Source of the DNA: an uncultured Clostridium sp. | GTDB taxonomy: Bacteria; Bacillota; Clostridia; TANB77; CAG-508 | Assembly (NCBI GenBank): GCA_900554815.1 | Contig: USIO01000004.1 | Location: forward strand, 1 to 64,000 | DNA: 64,000 bases | Reading direction: 5' to 3' | In this document: positions 28,530 to 37,632 of the stretch, piece by piece | Layout of the letters: each line of letters opens with the position of its first letter | Numbering within the stretch: the first letter of the stretch is position 1 | Notes under the pieces: generated by a model | What the model saw: the letters and a program-made list of their open reading frames with translations, nothing else | Databases searched by the model: none | Told to the model about the DNA's origin: nothing | Translations under genes and position numbers: made by a program

Positions 28530-29720
28530 ATGAAAATACTAGTTTTAAATTGTGGTAGTTCATCTTTAAAATATCAGTTAATAGATATGGATGCAAAATC
28601 AGTATTAGCAAAAGGGAATTATGAAAGAATTGGAGAAAAGGAAGCATTTTTAACACATAAAGTAAATAAAGAAAAATATATTATAAAACAAGCTGTTATG
28701 GCACACGACGAAGCACTAGAAATTATATTACAACAATTGTTACATAAAGAATATGGAGTAATTACTTCTTTAAAAGAAGTTGGAGCAATAGGACATAGAA
28801 TTGTGCATGGAGGAGAAATCTTTAAAGGCTCATGTATAGTTAATGATGACGTTATAGAAAAAATTGCACAATGTGGCGAATTTGCACCGCTTCACAATCC
28901 AGCAGCAGTATTGGGAATTAAAGCATGTAAAAAAATCATGCCAAAAGTTCCAATGGTTACGGTATTTGATACAGCATTTCACCAAACAATGCCTAAAACA
29001 AGTTACATATATCCTATTCCATATGAATATTATGAAAAATACAAAGTACGTAAATATGGAGCACATGGAACTTCTCATGACTATGTATCAGCAAGAGTTG
29101 CAGAAATAATGAATAAAAAAAGGCAAGATTTAAAGATTGTAACATGCCATTTAGGGCAAGGAGCAAGTATATGCGCAATAAAAAATGGAAAATCAATTGA
29201 CACATCTATGGGACTAACCCCACTTGGAGGAATAGCAATGGTAACAAGGTCTGGTGATTTAGATCCATCTGTTGTTACTTATATAATGGAAAAAACAGGA
29301 CTAGAACCAAACAAAATGAATTCAATTTTAAATAAAAAGTCAGGCTTAGCAGCTATTTGTAATATGGCGCCAGATTTTAGAGAAATTGAGGAAAAGTCAT
29401 ATAATAATAAAGATGCTAAAGTTGCTATTGATATTTTTACTAGTACAATTGCACAATATATTGCCAGATATGCAGTAAAACTTAATGGTATTGATGTAAT
29501 AGTATTTACAGGTGGAATTGGAGAAAATCAAATTAATGTAAGAAAATCAGTCTGTGAGCAATTATCTTTTATGGGATTAGAGGTTGATGATGAAAAAAAT
29601 AACTCAAAAGGAGAAGAAACAGAAATTTCAACACCAGCTTCAAAAATAAAAGTTTATATTATTCCAACAGATGAAGAAATGATGATAGCTAATGAAACAA
29701 TTAGACTTGTAAAACAATAG
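28530..29720 (+). CDS. ackA: Acetate kinase, copy 2
   Basis: This tandem paralogue has the same length (396 aa) and extensive identity to copy 1. It keeps GGIGENQ, where copy 1 diverges, but reads AMVTRSGD where most acetate kinases and copy 1 have a Gly before the (S/T)RSGD catalytic loop. A separate TATAAT (28491-28496) suggests its own promoter. Either copy may have shifted substrate range (for example propionyl or butyryl phosphate); the sequence cannot decide. Confidence 0.93.
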   Translation: MKILVLNCGSSSLKYQLIDMDAKSVLAKGNYERIGEKEAFLTHKVNKEKYIIKQAVMAHDEALEIILQQLLHKEYGVITSLKEVGAIGHRIVHGGEIFKGSCIVNDDVIEKIAQCGEFAPLHNPAAVLGIKACKKIMPKVPMVTVFDTAFHQTMPKTSYIYPIPYEYYEKYKVRKYGAHGTSHDYVSARVAEIMNKKRQDLKIVTCHLGQGASICAIKNGKSIDTSMGLTPLGGIAMVTRSGDLDPSVVTYIMEKTGLEPNKMNSILNKKSGLAAICNMAPDFREIEEKSYNNKDAKVAIDIFTSTIAQYIARYAVKLNGIDVIVFTGGIGENQINVRKSVCEQLSFMGLEVDDEKNNSKGEETEISTPASKIKVYIIPTDEEMMIANETIRLVKQ

Positions 29721-29761
29721 GAGTAATAGCACAAATTTTTTGTTTTACTTAAAATAAAGGA

Positions 29762-30316
29762 GTGAAAATTATGTTCATTGAAATTTTAAAAAAATATGAA
29801 AAAAAATCTATATTTATTTACATTTTAATGATTCTATTATCTATTTTATTAATGTTTCAGCCACTAAAATTAATAAAACTCATTATTTATCTATTTGGAG
29901 GAATTACTATTATAGATGGTATATTACATATAGTATCATATTTTCAAACAAAAGATGAATTAAGACTTATGAATTTTGAATTAGTAGAAGGACTATTAGA
30001 AATTATATCTGGAACAGTTACAATTATGGCTTCTGAATATTTAATTGCAATTTTTCCAATTATTATAGGAATCTGGATGATTATAAAAAGTATTATTAAA
30101 TTTCAGCTGGGATTTAATTTTAGAACAGTAGAAAATAGTAAATGGTTAAATGTAGTTATTATGTCTATATTGACATTTATTTTAGGCTTAATTGTATTAT
30201 TTAATCCTTTTGCTTCAGCAATTGTTGCAACTGCAACTTTAGGTATTATATTATTAATATATAGTATATTAAACTTGTGTGAAGCTATATATATTAACTT
30301 AAAATTTAAAGAATAA
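29762..30316 (+). CDS. HdeD-like DUF308 membrane protein
   Basis: The 184-aa protein has six hydrophobic segments in three helical hairpins, the pattern of the DUF308/HdeD family (LFGGITIIDGILHIV, LVEGLLEIISGTVTI, ILGLIVLFNPF). The family is named after an E. coli acid-resistance protein, but the role in Firmicutes is not established. It follows ackA copy 2 by 41 nt with an AAGGAG RBS. Confidence 0.8.
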   Translation: MKIMFIEILKKYEKKSIFIYILMILLSILLMFQPLKLIKLIIYLFGGITIIDGILHIVSYFQTKDELRLMNFELVEGLLEIISGTVTIMASEYLIAIFPIIIGIWMIIKSIIKFQLGFNFRTVENSKWLNVVIMSILTFILGLIVLFNPFASAIVATATLGIILLIYSILNLCEAIYINLKFKE

Positions 30317-30416
30317 CAATTATAAAAAAATGCTAAGAAAATGTATTATTAAAACAACACTTCACTTAACATAATCTCATAATATATATAAGTATATATA
30401 GAAGGGAGGAGTTTAA

Positions 30417-30995
30417 GTGATTTTTAACGAACTAAAGGTTGGCTTTGCGTTAACAGGGTCTTTTTGTACATTTGAAAACGTCCTTACTATTATGAAAGAC
30501 ATAGTAAAAAAAGGAGCAGAAGTTTTCCCAATTATGTCTTTTAATGCTTACAATCTTGACACAAGGTTTGGAAAAGCAAATAATTTCGTTAAAGAAATAG
30601 AAAACATTACAGGAAAGCAAATCATCCATACAATACAAGAAGCAGAACCAATTGGACCTAAAAAATTAATAGATATATTAGTTATTATTCCATGTTCAGG
30701 AAATACAATAGCAAAGCTTGCAAATGATATAACAGATACTCCTGTAACAATGGCTGCAAAATCAAATCTTAGAAATGGAAATAGTGTTGTTATTGGAGTA
30801 TCTACTAATAATGGACTAGGAAATAATGCTGTTAATATAGGAAGACTATTAAATTCAAAAAATATATATTTTGTACCATTTAGACAAGATAATCCAATTA
30901 CCAAACCAAACTCGCTTATATTTAATAAGAATCAAGTTATAAAAACTATAGAAAAAGCTTTAAATAAAGAGCAAATACAGCCAATTTTACTATAA
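30417..30995 (+). CDS. dpaB: Dipicolinate synthase subunit B
   Basis: DpaB (SpoVFB) is the flavoprotein subunit that with DpaA makes dipicolinic acid, the calcium chelator of the spore core, in the mother cell. The flavoprotein-like text GFALTGSFCTFENV, IIPCSGNTIAKLANDITDTPVTMAAKSNLRN and GLGNNAVNIGRLLN is characteristic. The start is GTG at 30417 after GAAGGGAGG. No dpaA lies next to it in the window, which is unusual for Bacillus-type order. It is strong evidence that the organism sporulates. Confidence 0.92.
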   Translation: MIFNELKVGFALTGSFCTFENVLTIMKDIVKKGAEVFPIMSFNAYNLDTRFGKANNFVKEIENITGKQIIHTIQEAEPIGPKKLIDILVIIPCSGNTIAKLANDITDTPVTMAAKSNLRNGNSVVIGVSTNNGLGNNAVNIGRLLNSKNIYFVPFRQDNPITKPNSLIFNKNQVIKTIEKALNKEQIQPILL

Positions 30996-31001
30996 TTTTT
31001 A

Positions 31002-31033
31002 TATTCTGTTTACAAAATATTGTAAACAGAATA
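31002..31033 (+). terminator. Terminator-like hairpin after dpaB
   Basis: The 14-bp inverted repeat TATTCTGTTTACAA / TTGTAAACAGAATA is followed by a mixed T-rich stretch. The weak U-tract leaves some doubt, and an operator is an alternative. Confidence 0.6.
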
Positions 31034-31062
31034 GTTTATTTTTAAAGTAATATGGGGGAAAT

Positions 31063-32622
31063 ATGAAGGAAAAAATAATAGAATTTGTAGACAAAGAAAA
31101 AAGAAAACTTTGCTTTTTTACAGTTATAGCTTCTATGCTTATTCATTTCCAATTATATGCATTAATGATAACAGGGCCAGATACACTAATAAATAGTATG
31201 TATCATCAAGCAGATATTTGGGAAGCAATGCTATTAAGATTTGGACTTGACTTTGTACAAATGCTTAAGGGAAACATTGTTTCACCAATATTGGCAACTC
31301 TTATAAGTAGTATATTTTTAGGTATTAGTGTAATTCTTGTAATAGATATACTAGAAATAAAAAACAAATTTTTAAAATATCTTATTGCATTAGTTTTTAC
31401 GGTGGCTCCAAACATATCTGCAACTTTATCATTTTTCTATTGCTCAGATGCATATATGCTGGGGATGCTTTTAGCAATTATTCCTGTACTTATAATAAGA
31501 AAATCTAAAAATAAGAATTTTCCGATTTTAGTTGGTGGATTATTAATAGCATTAGCTATGGGGATGTACCAAACATATTTATCAGTAACAATGGTTTTAT
31601 GCATAGCAACTTTAATAATAGACATTTTAAATAAAAAAGAAACAAAAGAAATATTTATTAGTTTATTCAAATATATGACTATGGGAATAATAGGAATAAT
31701 ATTATTTTATTTAATATCATATATAACTATAATACTTAAAAATTTACAAGTAAGTGCATACAATGGAGCAGATTCTATAGGATTTGCAACTCTATTAAAT
31801 ATATTTAATTTATTACCAGAATCCTACCAGAGCTTCTTTAATTATTTCTTTAATGATAAAATACTTCCAAATACGATCTGGAACACAAACTTATTTTATA
31901 TTGTTATATTTTCAGTAGCATTAATTTCAATATTATATATTATAATAAAAGAAAAAATATATAAAAATATTGTTAATATAATTTTAATATGCATTTTTAT
32001 AATAATATCACCAGTATGTTTTGGAATTATAGAAATAATTGTTCCAGATGTAAATATTCATATTCTTATGGCTTGCTCAATGATCTACATAATTCCAATA
32101 TTTTTAAAGATAATAGAAATGTTACCTAAGACCAAAAAAACTTGGATTCTTAAATACTTTATTATTGTTTGTACTATAGGAATAACTTGGAACTATACTT
32201 GGCAGGATAATGCATCTTATATTGCTATAAAATCTATGCAAAACCAAGCAGAATCAACAGTTTTAAAATTAGTAACACGAATAGAGCAACTAGAAGGTTA
32301 TAACCCACAAATGCCAGTATTATTTTTGGGAGGACTAGAAAACAATTCTTATTTAAGTAGAAAGAATACACAAATAGAGGCAAAAAAATTATTTGATAGA
32401 ACCTGGGGATTTATAGCAAATAACTCAACAATATGGTGGGGAAATTTAGACAGTTGGAGGAAGATTTTATATGAATATATAGGAGTAAATATGAATTTGG
32501 TTAGTGAATGGGAATGTACAGATATATTTAATACAGAAGAATATAAAAATATGAAATACTATCCAGAAAAAGGTAGTATAAAAATAATAAATAATACAGT
32601 AGTAGTAAAATTAAGCGATTAA
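31063..32622 (+). CDS. GtrII-like polytopic glycosyltransferase
   Basis: This 519-aa membrane protein has about ten helices and the pattern of the GtrII (glucosyl transferase) family, including the early extracytoplasmic GPDTLINSMYHQADIWEAMLLRFG and VAPNISATLSFFYCSDAYMLG. A soluble tail of about 130 residues follows the last helix. Such proteins add sugars to surface polysaccharide from a polyprenyl-linked donor. It is monocistronic, between two hairpins. The substrate is unknown. Confidence 0.7.
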   Translation: MKEKIIEFVDKEKRKLCFFTVIASMLIHFQLYALMITGPDTLINSMYHQADIWEAMLLRFGLDFVQMLKGNIVSPILATLISSIFLGISVILVIDILEIKNKFLKYLIALVFTVAPNISATLSFFYCSDAYMLGMLLAIIPVLIIRKSKNKNFPILVGGLLIALAMGMYQTYLSVTMVLCIATLIIDILNKKETKEIFISLFKYMTMGIIGIILFYLISYITIILKNLQVSAYNGADSIGFATLLNIFNLLPESYQSFFNYFFNDKILPNTIWNTNLFYIVIFSVALISILYIIIKEKIYKNIVNIILICIFIIISPVCFGIIEIIVPDVNIHILMACSMIYIIPIFLKIIEMLPKTKKTWILKYFIIVCTIGITWNYTWQDNASYIAIKSMQNQAESTVLKLVTRIEQLEGYNPQMPVLFLGGLENNSYLSRKNTQIEAKKLFDRTWGFIANNSTIWWGNLDSWRKILYEYIGVNMNLVSEWECTDIFNTEEYKNMKYYPEKGSIKIINNTVVVKLSD

Positions 32623-32658
32623 AAATAAAATTACTCTAATATAGAGTAATTTTATTTT
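32622..32658. terminator. Bidirectional terminator
   Basis: The perfect 17-bp arms AAAAATAAAATTACTCT / AGAGTAATTTTATTTTT lie between convergent genes. Confidence 0.9.
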
Positions 32659-32667
32659 TAGTATATA

Positions 32668-33672
32668 CTAAAAATTTGCTAAAGGATTTTTCTCAACTGC
32701 TTCACGGATCTGCTCATTATCTACATGAGTATAAATTTCTGTTGTAGCAATGCTTTCATGACCGAGCAACTCTTGCAATGCTCTAATATCTACATTTCCG
32801 TACTTATACATTAATGTAGCAGCAGTATGGCGCAATTTGTGTACAGAATACTTATTTTGATCAATTCCTGCTAAACGTAATTCTTCTTTTACAATATATT
32901 GAACTGTTCTATTACTAATTCTTTCTTTTCGCTCACTTAAAAATAAAGCATCTTTAGATGTTGCTTTTATACCATCTTTTGGCCTAATGGCTAAATATTG
33001 CTTAATTGCTTTTACACAAGAATTATTCAAATAAATTGTACGCTCTTTGTTTCCTTTTCCAATAACATTTAACTTATTATTTGAAAAATCAATATCTTTT
33101 ATATTTATATTAACTAATTCAGATAAACGCATACCACAATTTAAAAATAAGGTTATTATAGCATAATTTCTTTCATGATTGTCGTGATTACCATGATTAT
33201 TATAAGAAAAAGTAGTTTCTAAAAGTTCTTGACTTTGTTCTAAAGTAAGATATTTAGGTAATCTTTTTTCTAACTTAGGACTTTCTAAATCTTGAGCAGG
33301 ATTATTTGGAATTTTTTTTGTTTTATTGCATAAATAATAGAAAAATACGCGAATACTTGCTGTTTTGCGTGCCAAAGTTGCAGGCTTACTTCTATATTCA
33401 TTTTTTAAATAAGCAAGAAATGAATGAATATTTTCTAATGTAATTTTTTCGACAATAGAAATATCCATATCTTTAATTATGATATCTTTTATAGTTTGAG
33501 AATTTTTTAGTTTAACAACACCAAATTCGTATTGAATAAATTTAAGGAAATGTGCAATATCATAATTATATTCTTTTATTGTATTTGTAGATTTGTTTAA
33601 AATAGTAGAAGAATAATCTAAGAAATCATTCAAAAAATATGGATTTTCATCTCTACATATCATAATAATCAC
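32668..33672 (-). CDS. XerC/XerD-like tyrosine recombinase
   Basis: The N-terminal SAM-like core-binding domain (about 1-105) and the catalytic domain carry the full tyrosine-recombinase set: Arg in CGMRLSELV, the HKLRHTAAT box, LGHESIATT and the nucleophile in EIYTHV. At 334 aa it is slightly longer than chromosomal XerD (about 300), with an N-terminal MIMICRDENPYF extension and an insertion of NHGNHDNH near residue 175. Its isolated position fits a chromosome-dimer resolvase of the Xer type; a mobile-element integrase is possible but no element ends were found. Confidence 0.88.
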   Translation of the reverse strand: MIIMICRDENPYFLNDFLDYSSTILNKSTNTIKEYNYDIAHFLKFIQYEFGVVKLKNSQTIKDIIIKDMDISIVEKITLENIHSFLAYLKNEYRSKPATLARKTASIRVFFYYLCNKTKKIPNNPAQDLESPKLEKRLPKYLTLEQSQELLETTFSYNNHGNHDNHERNYAIITLFLNCGMRLSELVNINIKDIDFSNNKLNVIGKGNKERTIYLNNSCVKAIKQYLAIRPKDGIKATSKDALFLSERKERISNRTVQYIVKEELRLAGIDQNKYSVHKLRHTAATLMYKYGNVDIRALQELLGHESIATTEIYTHVDNEQIREAVEKNPLANF

Positions 33673-33840
33673 CTTTAATATTATACATTAAAATTTTAAA
33701 ATATGGAATAGAAGGAAAAAATAAAAGAAAGAATTTTTTATAAAGGGTTTATAATTATTAATTTAGATATGATATAATCATAAAAATTAATTGAAACTTT
33801 TTTTATAGTTACTGTTCTATATATATGAAAGCAGGTAAAA

Positions 33841-35664
33841 ATGGAGAGAGATTTAGATAAAAAATTATATAATGATTATTTAAATGGAGAAAAACAGGCA
33901 TTTGAGTTTTTATATAATAAGTATAAAAACCGAATTGAATATTTTATTTTTAATATTATAAAAGATTATCAAAAAGCAGAAGACATAGCTCAAGAAACTT
34001 TTATATATGTTATGCAAAATAAAATAAGAAAAGAAATTTCTTTTAAATACTACATATATCTAGTAGCTAAAAGCAAAGCATATAATTATATAAATGTTGA
34101 AAAACGAAGAAATGAAATAAATGAGCAATATGTTTTTAGCGAAAACGAAAAAGTAGGGGAAGACGTATTAGAACTTATAATAAAGGAAGAAAATAAAAAG
34201 GAATTACTAAAAAGTATTGAAAAATTAGATGAGAAATATAAAAATGCTGTGTATTTAGTTAATATAGAAAATTTATCTTATAAAGAAACATCAAAAATAC
34301 TAGGACAAACTCTCCAAAATACCAAAACACTAGTTCATAGAGGCAAAAAACAATTAAAGAAAATTATAATAAAGGAAGGATTTGAAGAGATGAATAAAAC
34401 AATAAAAATATTTATAATTGTAATATGTAGTGGATTAATACTATCTGGAGTAGTATATGCGGGAATAACTATATACAATAACTATATAAAGAACAATACT
34501 AATCATAATATAACAATTAATCCTACTTACAAAACTACATTAGGTGAAAATACAATAAATAATTTATGGATTGGGACTCTAGACTTAGCTTGGAAAGAAC
34601 TAGAAGGTAAATTAGGACTAGATAAAATTGAAATTGAAGGTGAAAATCCACAAATTATAAATGACTTAAATGCAAGTACATTTTCTAAAGAAATGCTAGA
34701 TTCAAATGACTATAAAATAAATATAGAAAGAACATTTACAAATGGATACAAAATAGATACAACACTTAATAAGGAGTTAAACTTTTTAGTACCATTTGAC
34801 AATTTTAGCAATGATTATACTAATTTGACTTTTGGAAATAGTGAGGATTATATAAAATATTTTGGAATAAACAATGCGAGCAAAGAGGAATTAAATAAAA
34901 ATATCGAAATTTTATTTTATAATAAAATTGATGAAAATAATTTGCATAGTAATGACTTTGCAATAAAACTAAAAACGAAAGAAAAAGATGAAATAATCCT
35001 TTATAGGACAGACGATAAGAAAACTTTTAATGAATACTATAAGGATATTGAGAATAAAACTAAAGAATATACAGGAAATAGAGAATTTTCTGAAAGTGAT
35101 GAACTAAGAGTACCATATGTACGAGTAAATGGAATGATTTTTTATAATGAATTATATGACAAGAAGATAAAAAATAGCAATGGACTATATATTTATGATG
35201 TTGTCCAAAATGTTAATTTTTCTTTAAACGAAAGAGGATGTAATTTGTCAAGTAAGGCCTCAATGGTTACAGAATATATGGGTATTGGTTCTGACACAAA
35301 GTTTTGTTATTTTAATAATTCTTTTATAATATTTATGAAAGAAGAAAATTCAACAGAGCCTTACTTTGCATTAAAAGTTGACAATAGTGACATACTAGAA
35401 AAAGTTGAAGAAACAGATGAACCAAAAATACTAGATTATACAATGATGGCAGACAGTGATAGATATAAGGTAATTGATGGAGAGTATAAATTTTTTGAAG
35501 ATGAAAAATATGAATATTACTATCCAACTCAAAAAACAAAATTAGTTAATGTATGGTTTAAGAATGGAGACTGGATGACAGTAGAAGATGCTCTAAAAGA
35601 AGGAAAAATAACAATAGATTTATTAGACAAGTATGAAGTAGAATATTTTAAAAGAGAAAAATAA
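33841..35664 (+). CDS. ECF sigma factor fused to a membrane-anchored extracytoplasmic domain
   Basis: Residues 1-180 form an ECF sigma factor: region 2 (YNKYKNRIEYFIFNIIKDYQKAEDIAQETFIYVMQNK) and region 4 (LDEKYKNAVYLVNIENLSYKETSKILGQT...VHRGKKQLKK). Without a stop the frame continues into one membrane helix (about 190-212) and a 390-residue outer domain of unknown family. Inside the frame, AAGGAAGG lies about 9 nt before an ATG at 34390 that would start a separate membrane protein, so the locus may make both a fusion and a stand-alone anti-sigma-like product. A TATAAT lies near 33773. The fusion is clear in the sequence; its regulation is inferred. Confidence 0.8.
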   Translation: MERDLDKKLYNDYLNGEKQAFEFLYNKYKNRIEYFIFNIIKDYQKAEDIAQETFIYVMQNKIRKEISFKYYIYLVAKSKAYNYINVEKRRNEINEQYVFSENEKVGEDVLELIIKEENKKELLKSIEKLDEKYKNAVYLVNIENLSYKETSKILGQTLQNTKTLVHRGKKQLKKIIIKEGFEEMNKTIKIFIIVICSGLILSGVVYAGITIYNNYIKNNTNHNITINPTYKTTLGENTINNLWIGTLDLAWKELEGKLGLDKIEIEGENPQIINDLNASTFSKEMLDSNDYKINIERTFTNGYKIDTTLNKELNFLVPFDNFSNDYTNLTFGNSEDYIKYFGINNASKEELNKNIEILFYNKIDENNLHSNDFAIKLKTKEKDEIILYRTDDKKTFNEYYKDIENKTKEYTGNREFSESDELRVPYVRVNGMIFYNELYDKKIKNSNGLYIYDVVQNVNFSLNERGCNLSSKASMVTEYMGIGSDTKFCYFNNSFIIFMKEENSTEPYFALKVDNSDILEKVEETDEPKILDYTMMADSDRYKVIDGEYKFFEDEKYEYYYPTQKTKLVNVWFKNGDWMTVEDALKEGKITIDLLDKYEVEYFKREK

Positions 35665-35756
35665 ATTATTTTAAAGTAAAATTATAAAATGTTTGCCAGT
35701 ACTATTTCATAAAGTTCTAACAAAAATGTAGATATAATAAAAAATATTTAAACTTT

Positions 35757-35789
35757 AAAAGAAGTCCCTATTTTTAGGAACTTCTTTTA
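35757..35789. terminator. Terminator between the sigma fusion gene and cotJC
   Basis: The hairpin AAAAGAAGT(C)CCTA / TAGGAACTTCTTTT has a T-rich arm on each strand and serves the convergent transcription units. Confidence 0.8.
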
Positions 35790-35856
35790 TTAGACTAAAA
35801 CAATTATCATAATATTTTCGAGTAAATATAAGATTACTAATTAAACCAAAAATTTT

Positions 35857-36039
35857 TTAATGGCAATTCATATAAAACTTTTTTTGTGCTAATTTTTCAT
35901 GAACACCATTTAACGCTTCACCAAAACGTTGAAAATGAACAACTTCTCTTTCACGTAAGAAACGAAGAGGATCAATAACGTCTGGGTCATCTCTACATAA
36001 ATCGATTAGCTTTTCGTAGGTAGCTCTTGCCTTTTGCTC
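35857..36039 (-). CDS. cotJC: cotJC, 3' segment (separated by mobile elements)
   Basis: It encodes ATYEKLIDLCRDDP, VIDPLRFLREREVV and HFQRFGEALNGVHEKLA, the C-terminal third of CotJC, a manganese-catalase-like spore-coat protein. There is no start codon. Upstream of GAGCAAAAGGCAAGA the reading switches to element sequence. Joined at that 15-bp repeat to the middle segment at 44.3 kb the frame is continuous. It ends in FYMNCH and TAA at 35857. Confidence 0.9.
   Translation of the reverse strand, partial: EQKARATYEKLIDLCRDDPDVIDPLRFLREREVVHFQRFGEALNGVHEKLAQKKFYMNCH
36025..36039 (-). repeat. Attachment-site core of element A, copy next to the cotJC 3' segment
   Basis: GAGCAAAAGGCAAGA on the minus strand is identical to the copy at 44260-44274. 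The flanks differ on the element side. Confidence 0.88.
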
Positions 36040-36093
36040 GGATAAAGGTATTAAAGTGCAAGCGATTTGAGTTTTAAAATTAAAGTGTACTTG

Positions 36094-37632
36094 CTACACT
36101 TTCAATATTATTTCTATTTCTTGATTTTTACTTATTGTAATTTTTTTAATCAACTTTTTTAATATTGTATTATCAAAGTTTTTACAGTTTTCAAAACCTA
36201 TAATTAGCTTATCTACATCATTGCAAGTTTCAAATGTATTTTTAGAACTTTCTAACCTATTTAATTTATCTTTTAGTTCAACTATCTTTTGTTTGTAATC
36301 ATTATATTCTTTTAAAAATATTTCTTCTGTAATTATGCCTTCAACTTTTTTAGAATATAATATTTTAAAGTTTGACTCTTGCTTTGAAATTTCATTTTTT
36401 ATTTTTTTATAATTATTCAAATCTACATTTTGTCTTTCTTTATATTCTTGAACATCTTTTGAATATTTACCAAGTTGTAATTTTTTTAAATGTTCAGATA
36501 CTTTATTTAAGACTATCTCATTTAAATCTTTTTCCATTATTTTATTAAATACATTACAAACTTCTTTATGTCTATAATGTTCAGTACAAATAAAATATCC
36601 CAACTCATTTTTTTTACCAGTTATTTTTCCTTTATTATCAATTCTCATTGGATTTGCATTTTTATATGTCATTCTTCTTCCACAATGTTTACAATAAACT
36701 AAATCTTTTAATAAATATAAGTAAGTTTTAAAGTCTTTTTTCGTTCTATTTCCTTTAATTTGTTGTACCATATCATATTCTTCTTGTAATATTATCGCTG
36801 GATGTGTATTCCTTTTTATTTCAAATTGATGTTTTGGTGTTGCTATTGTTTTTTTTAGTTTCATATCATTGACATATTTATTTATTACTAAATTTCCTGC
36901 ATAAATTGGACTTGTTAATATTCTATTAACCATAGATTTAGTCCAGTATTTTCCTTCTCTTTTTAATTTTAAATATTGTGATGCTGTTGGTATTTTTCGT
37001 TCGTTCAAACTTTTAGCAATTTCTAATGGTTTCTTTCCATCTATAAAAGATTTAAAAATTTCTTTAATTATAGGCGCTACATTTTCATCTATTACTATTT
37101 TATATTTATCATTTTTGTCTTTTTTATAACCATAAGCAACACTTGCTTCTATAAATTTTCCCTGTTTTTTAAAATTATTTTTTACAGCTTCGATTTTTTT
37201 TGAAAGATCTTCTAGATAACTCTGATTTACAATTCCCTTTAAAGCTATAATGTCATCTATGTCATATCTTTCTCCTGTATCTACATATTCTGTTACCGAA
37301 ATTAATCTCACATCATTATCAGGAAAAAACACATCAGTATAATATGATGTCATATTTCTATCTCTAGTTAATCTACTTATGTCTTTTACTATTACCATAT
37401 TAATCTTATTTCTAACAATATCAATCATTAATTTATTTAGTGCTGGTCTTGAAGATAAAATTCCAGAATATCCATTATCTACATATTCTTCTATGATGTT
37501 ATAATTATGCTCTTTAGCATAATTGGTTGTAATTTCTCTTTGGATGTCAATACTATTATTCATTTCTTTATCTTCTTTAGATAATCTCAAATAAATTGCT
37601 GCTTTATATTCTTTCATTCTGCTAACTCCCAA
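36094..37632 (-). CDS. Large serine recombinase A2
   Basis: The 512-aa protein has an N-terminal resolvase domain (YLRLSKEDKEMNNSIDIQRE with the nucleophilic Ser, VDNGYSGILSSRPALNKLM, VKDISRLTRDR), a recombinase domain (YGYKKDKNDKYKIVIDE...ITSPIYAGNLV), a zinc ribbon (CKHCGRR...C) and a C-terminal coiled coil. Large serine recombinases integrate and excise DNA at short att sites. Its start overlaps the end of the upstream recombinase gene by 19 bp, implying translational coupling and joint action. Confidence 0.93.
   Translation of the reverse strand: MGVSRMKEYKAAIYLRLSKEDKEMNNSIDIQREITTNYAKEHNYNIIEEYVDNGYSGILSSRPALNKLMIDIVRNKINMVIVKDISRLTRDRNMTSYYTDVFFPDNDVRLISVTEYVDTGERYDIDDIIALKGIVNQSYLEDLSKKIEAVKNNFKKQGKFIEASVAYGYKKDKNDKYKIVIDENVAPIIKEIFKSFIDGKKPLEIAKSLNERKIPTASQYLKLKREGKYWTKSMVNRILTSPIYAGNLVINKYVNDMKLKKTIATPKHQFEIKRNTHPAIILQEEYDMVQQIKGNRTKKDFKTYLYLLKDLVYCKHCGRRMTYKNANPMRIDNKGKITGKKNELGYFICTEHYRHKEVCNVFNKIMEKDLNEIVLNKVSEHLKKLQLGKYSKDVQEYKERQNVDLNNYKKIKNEISKQESNFKILYSKKVEGIITEEIFLKEYNDYKQKIVELKDKLNRLESSKNTFETCNDVDKLIIGFENCKNFDNTILKKLIKKITISKNQEIEIILKV

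Noticed and set aside
32668..33672. Tyrosine recombinase as the integrase of a third element
   Set aside because: No direct repeats, tRNA target or cargo genes flank it; a chromosomal Xer role is more likely.
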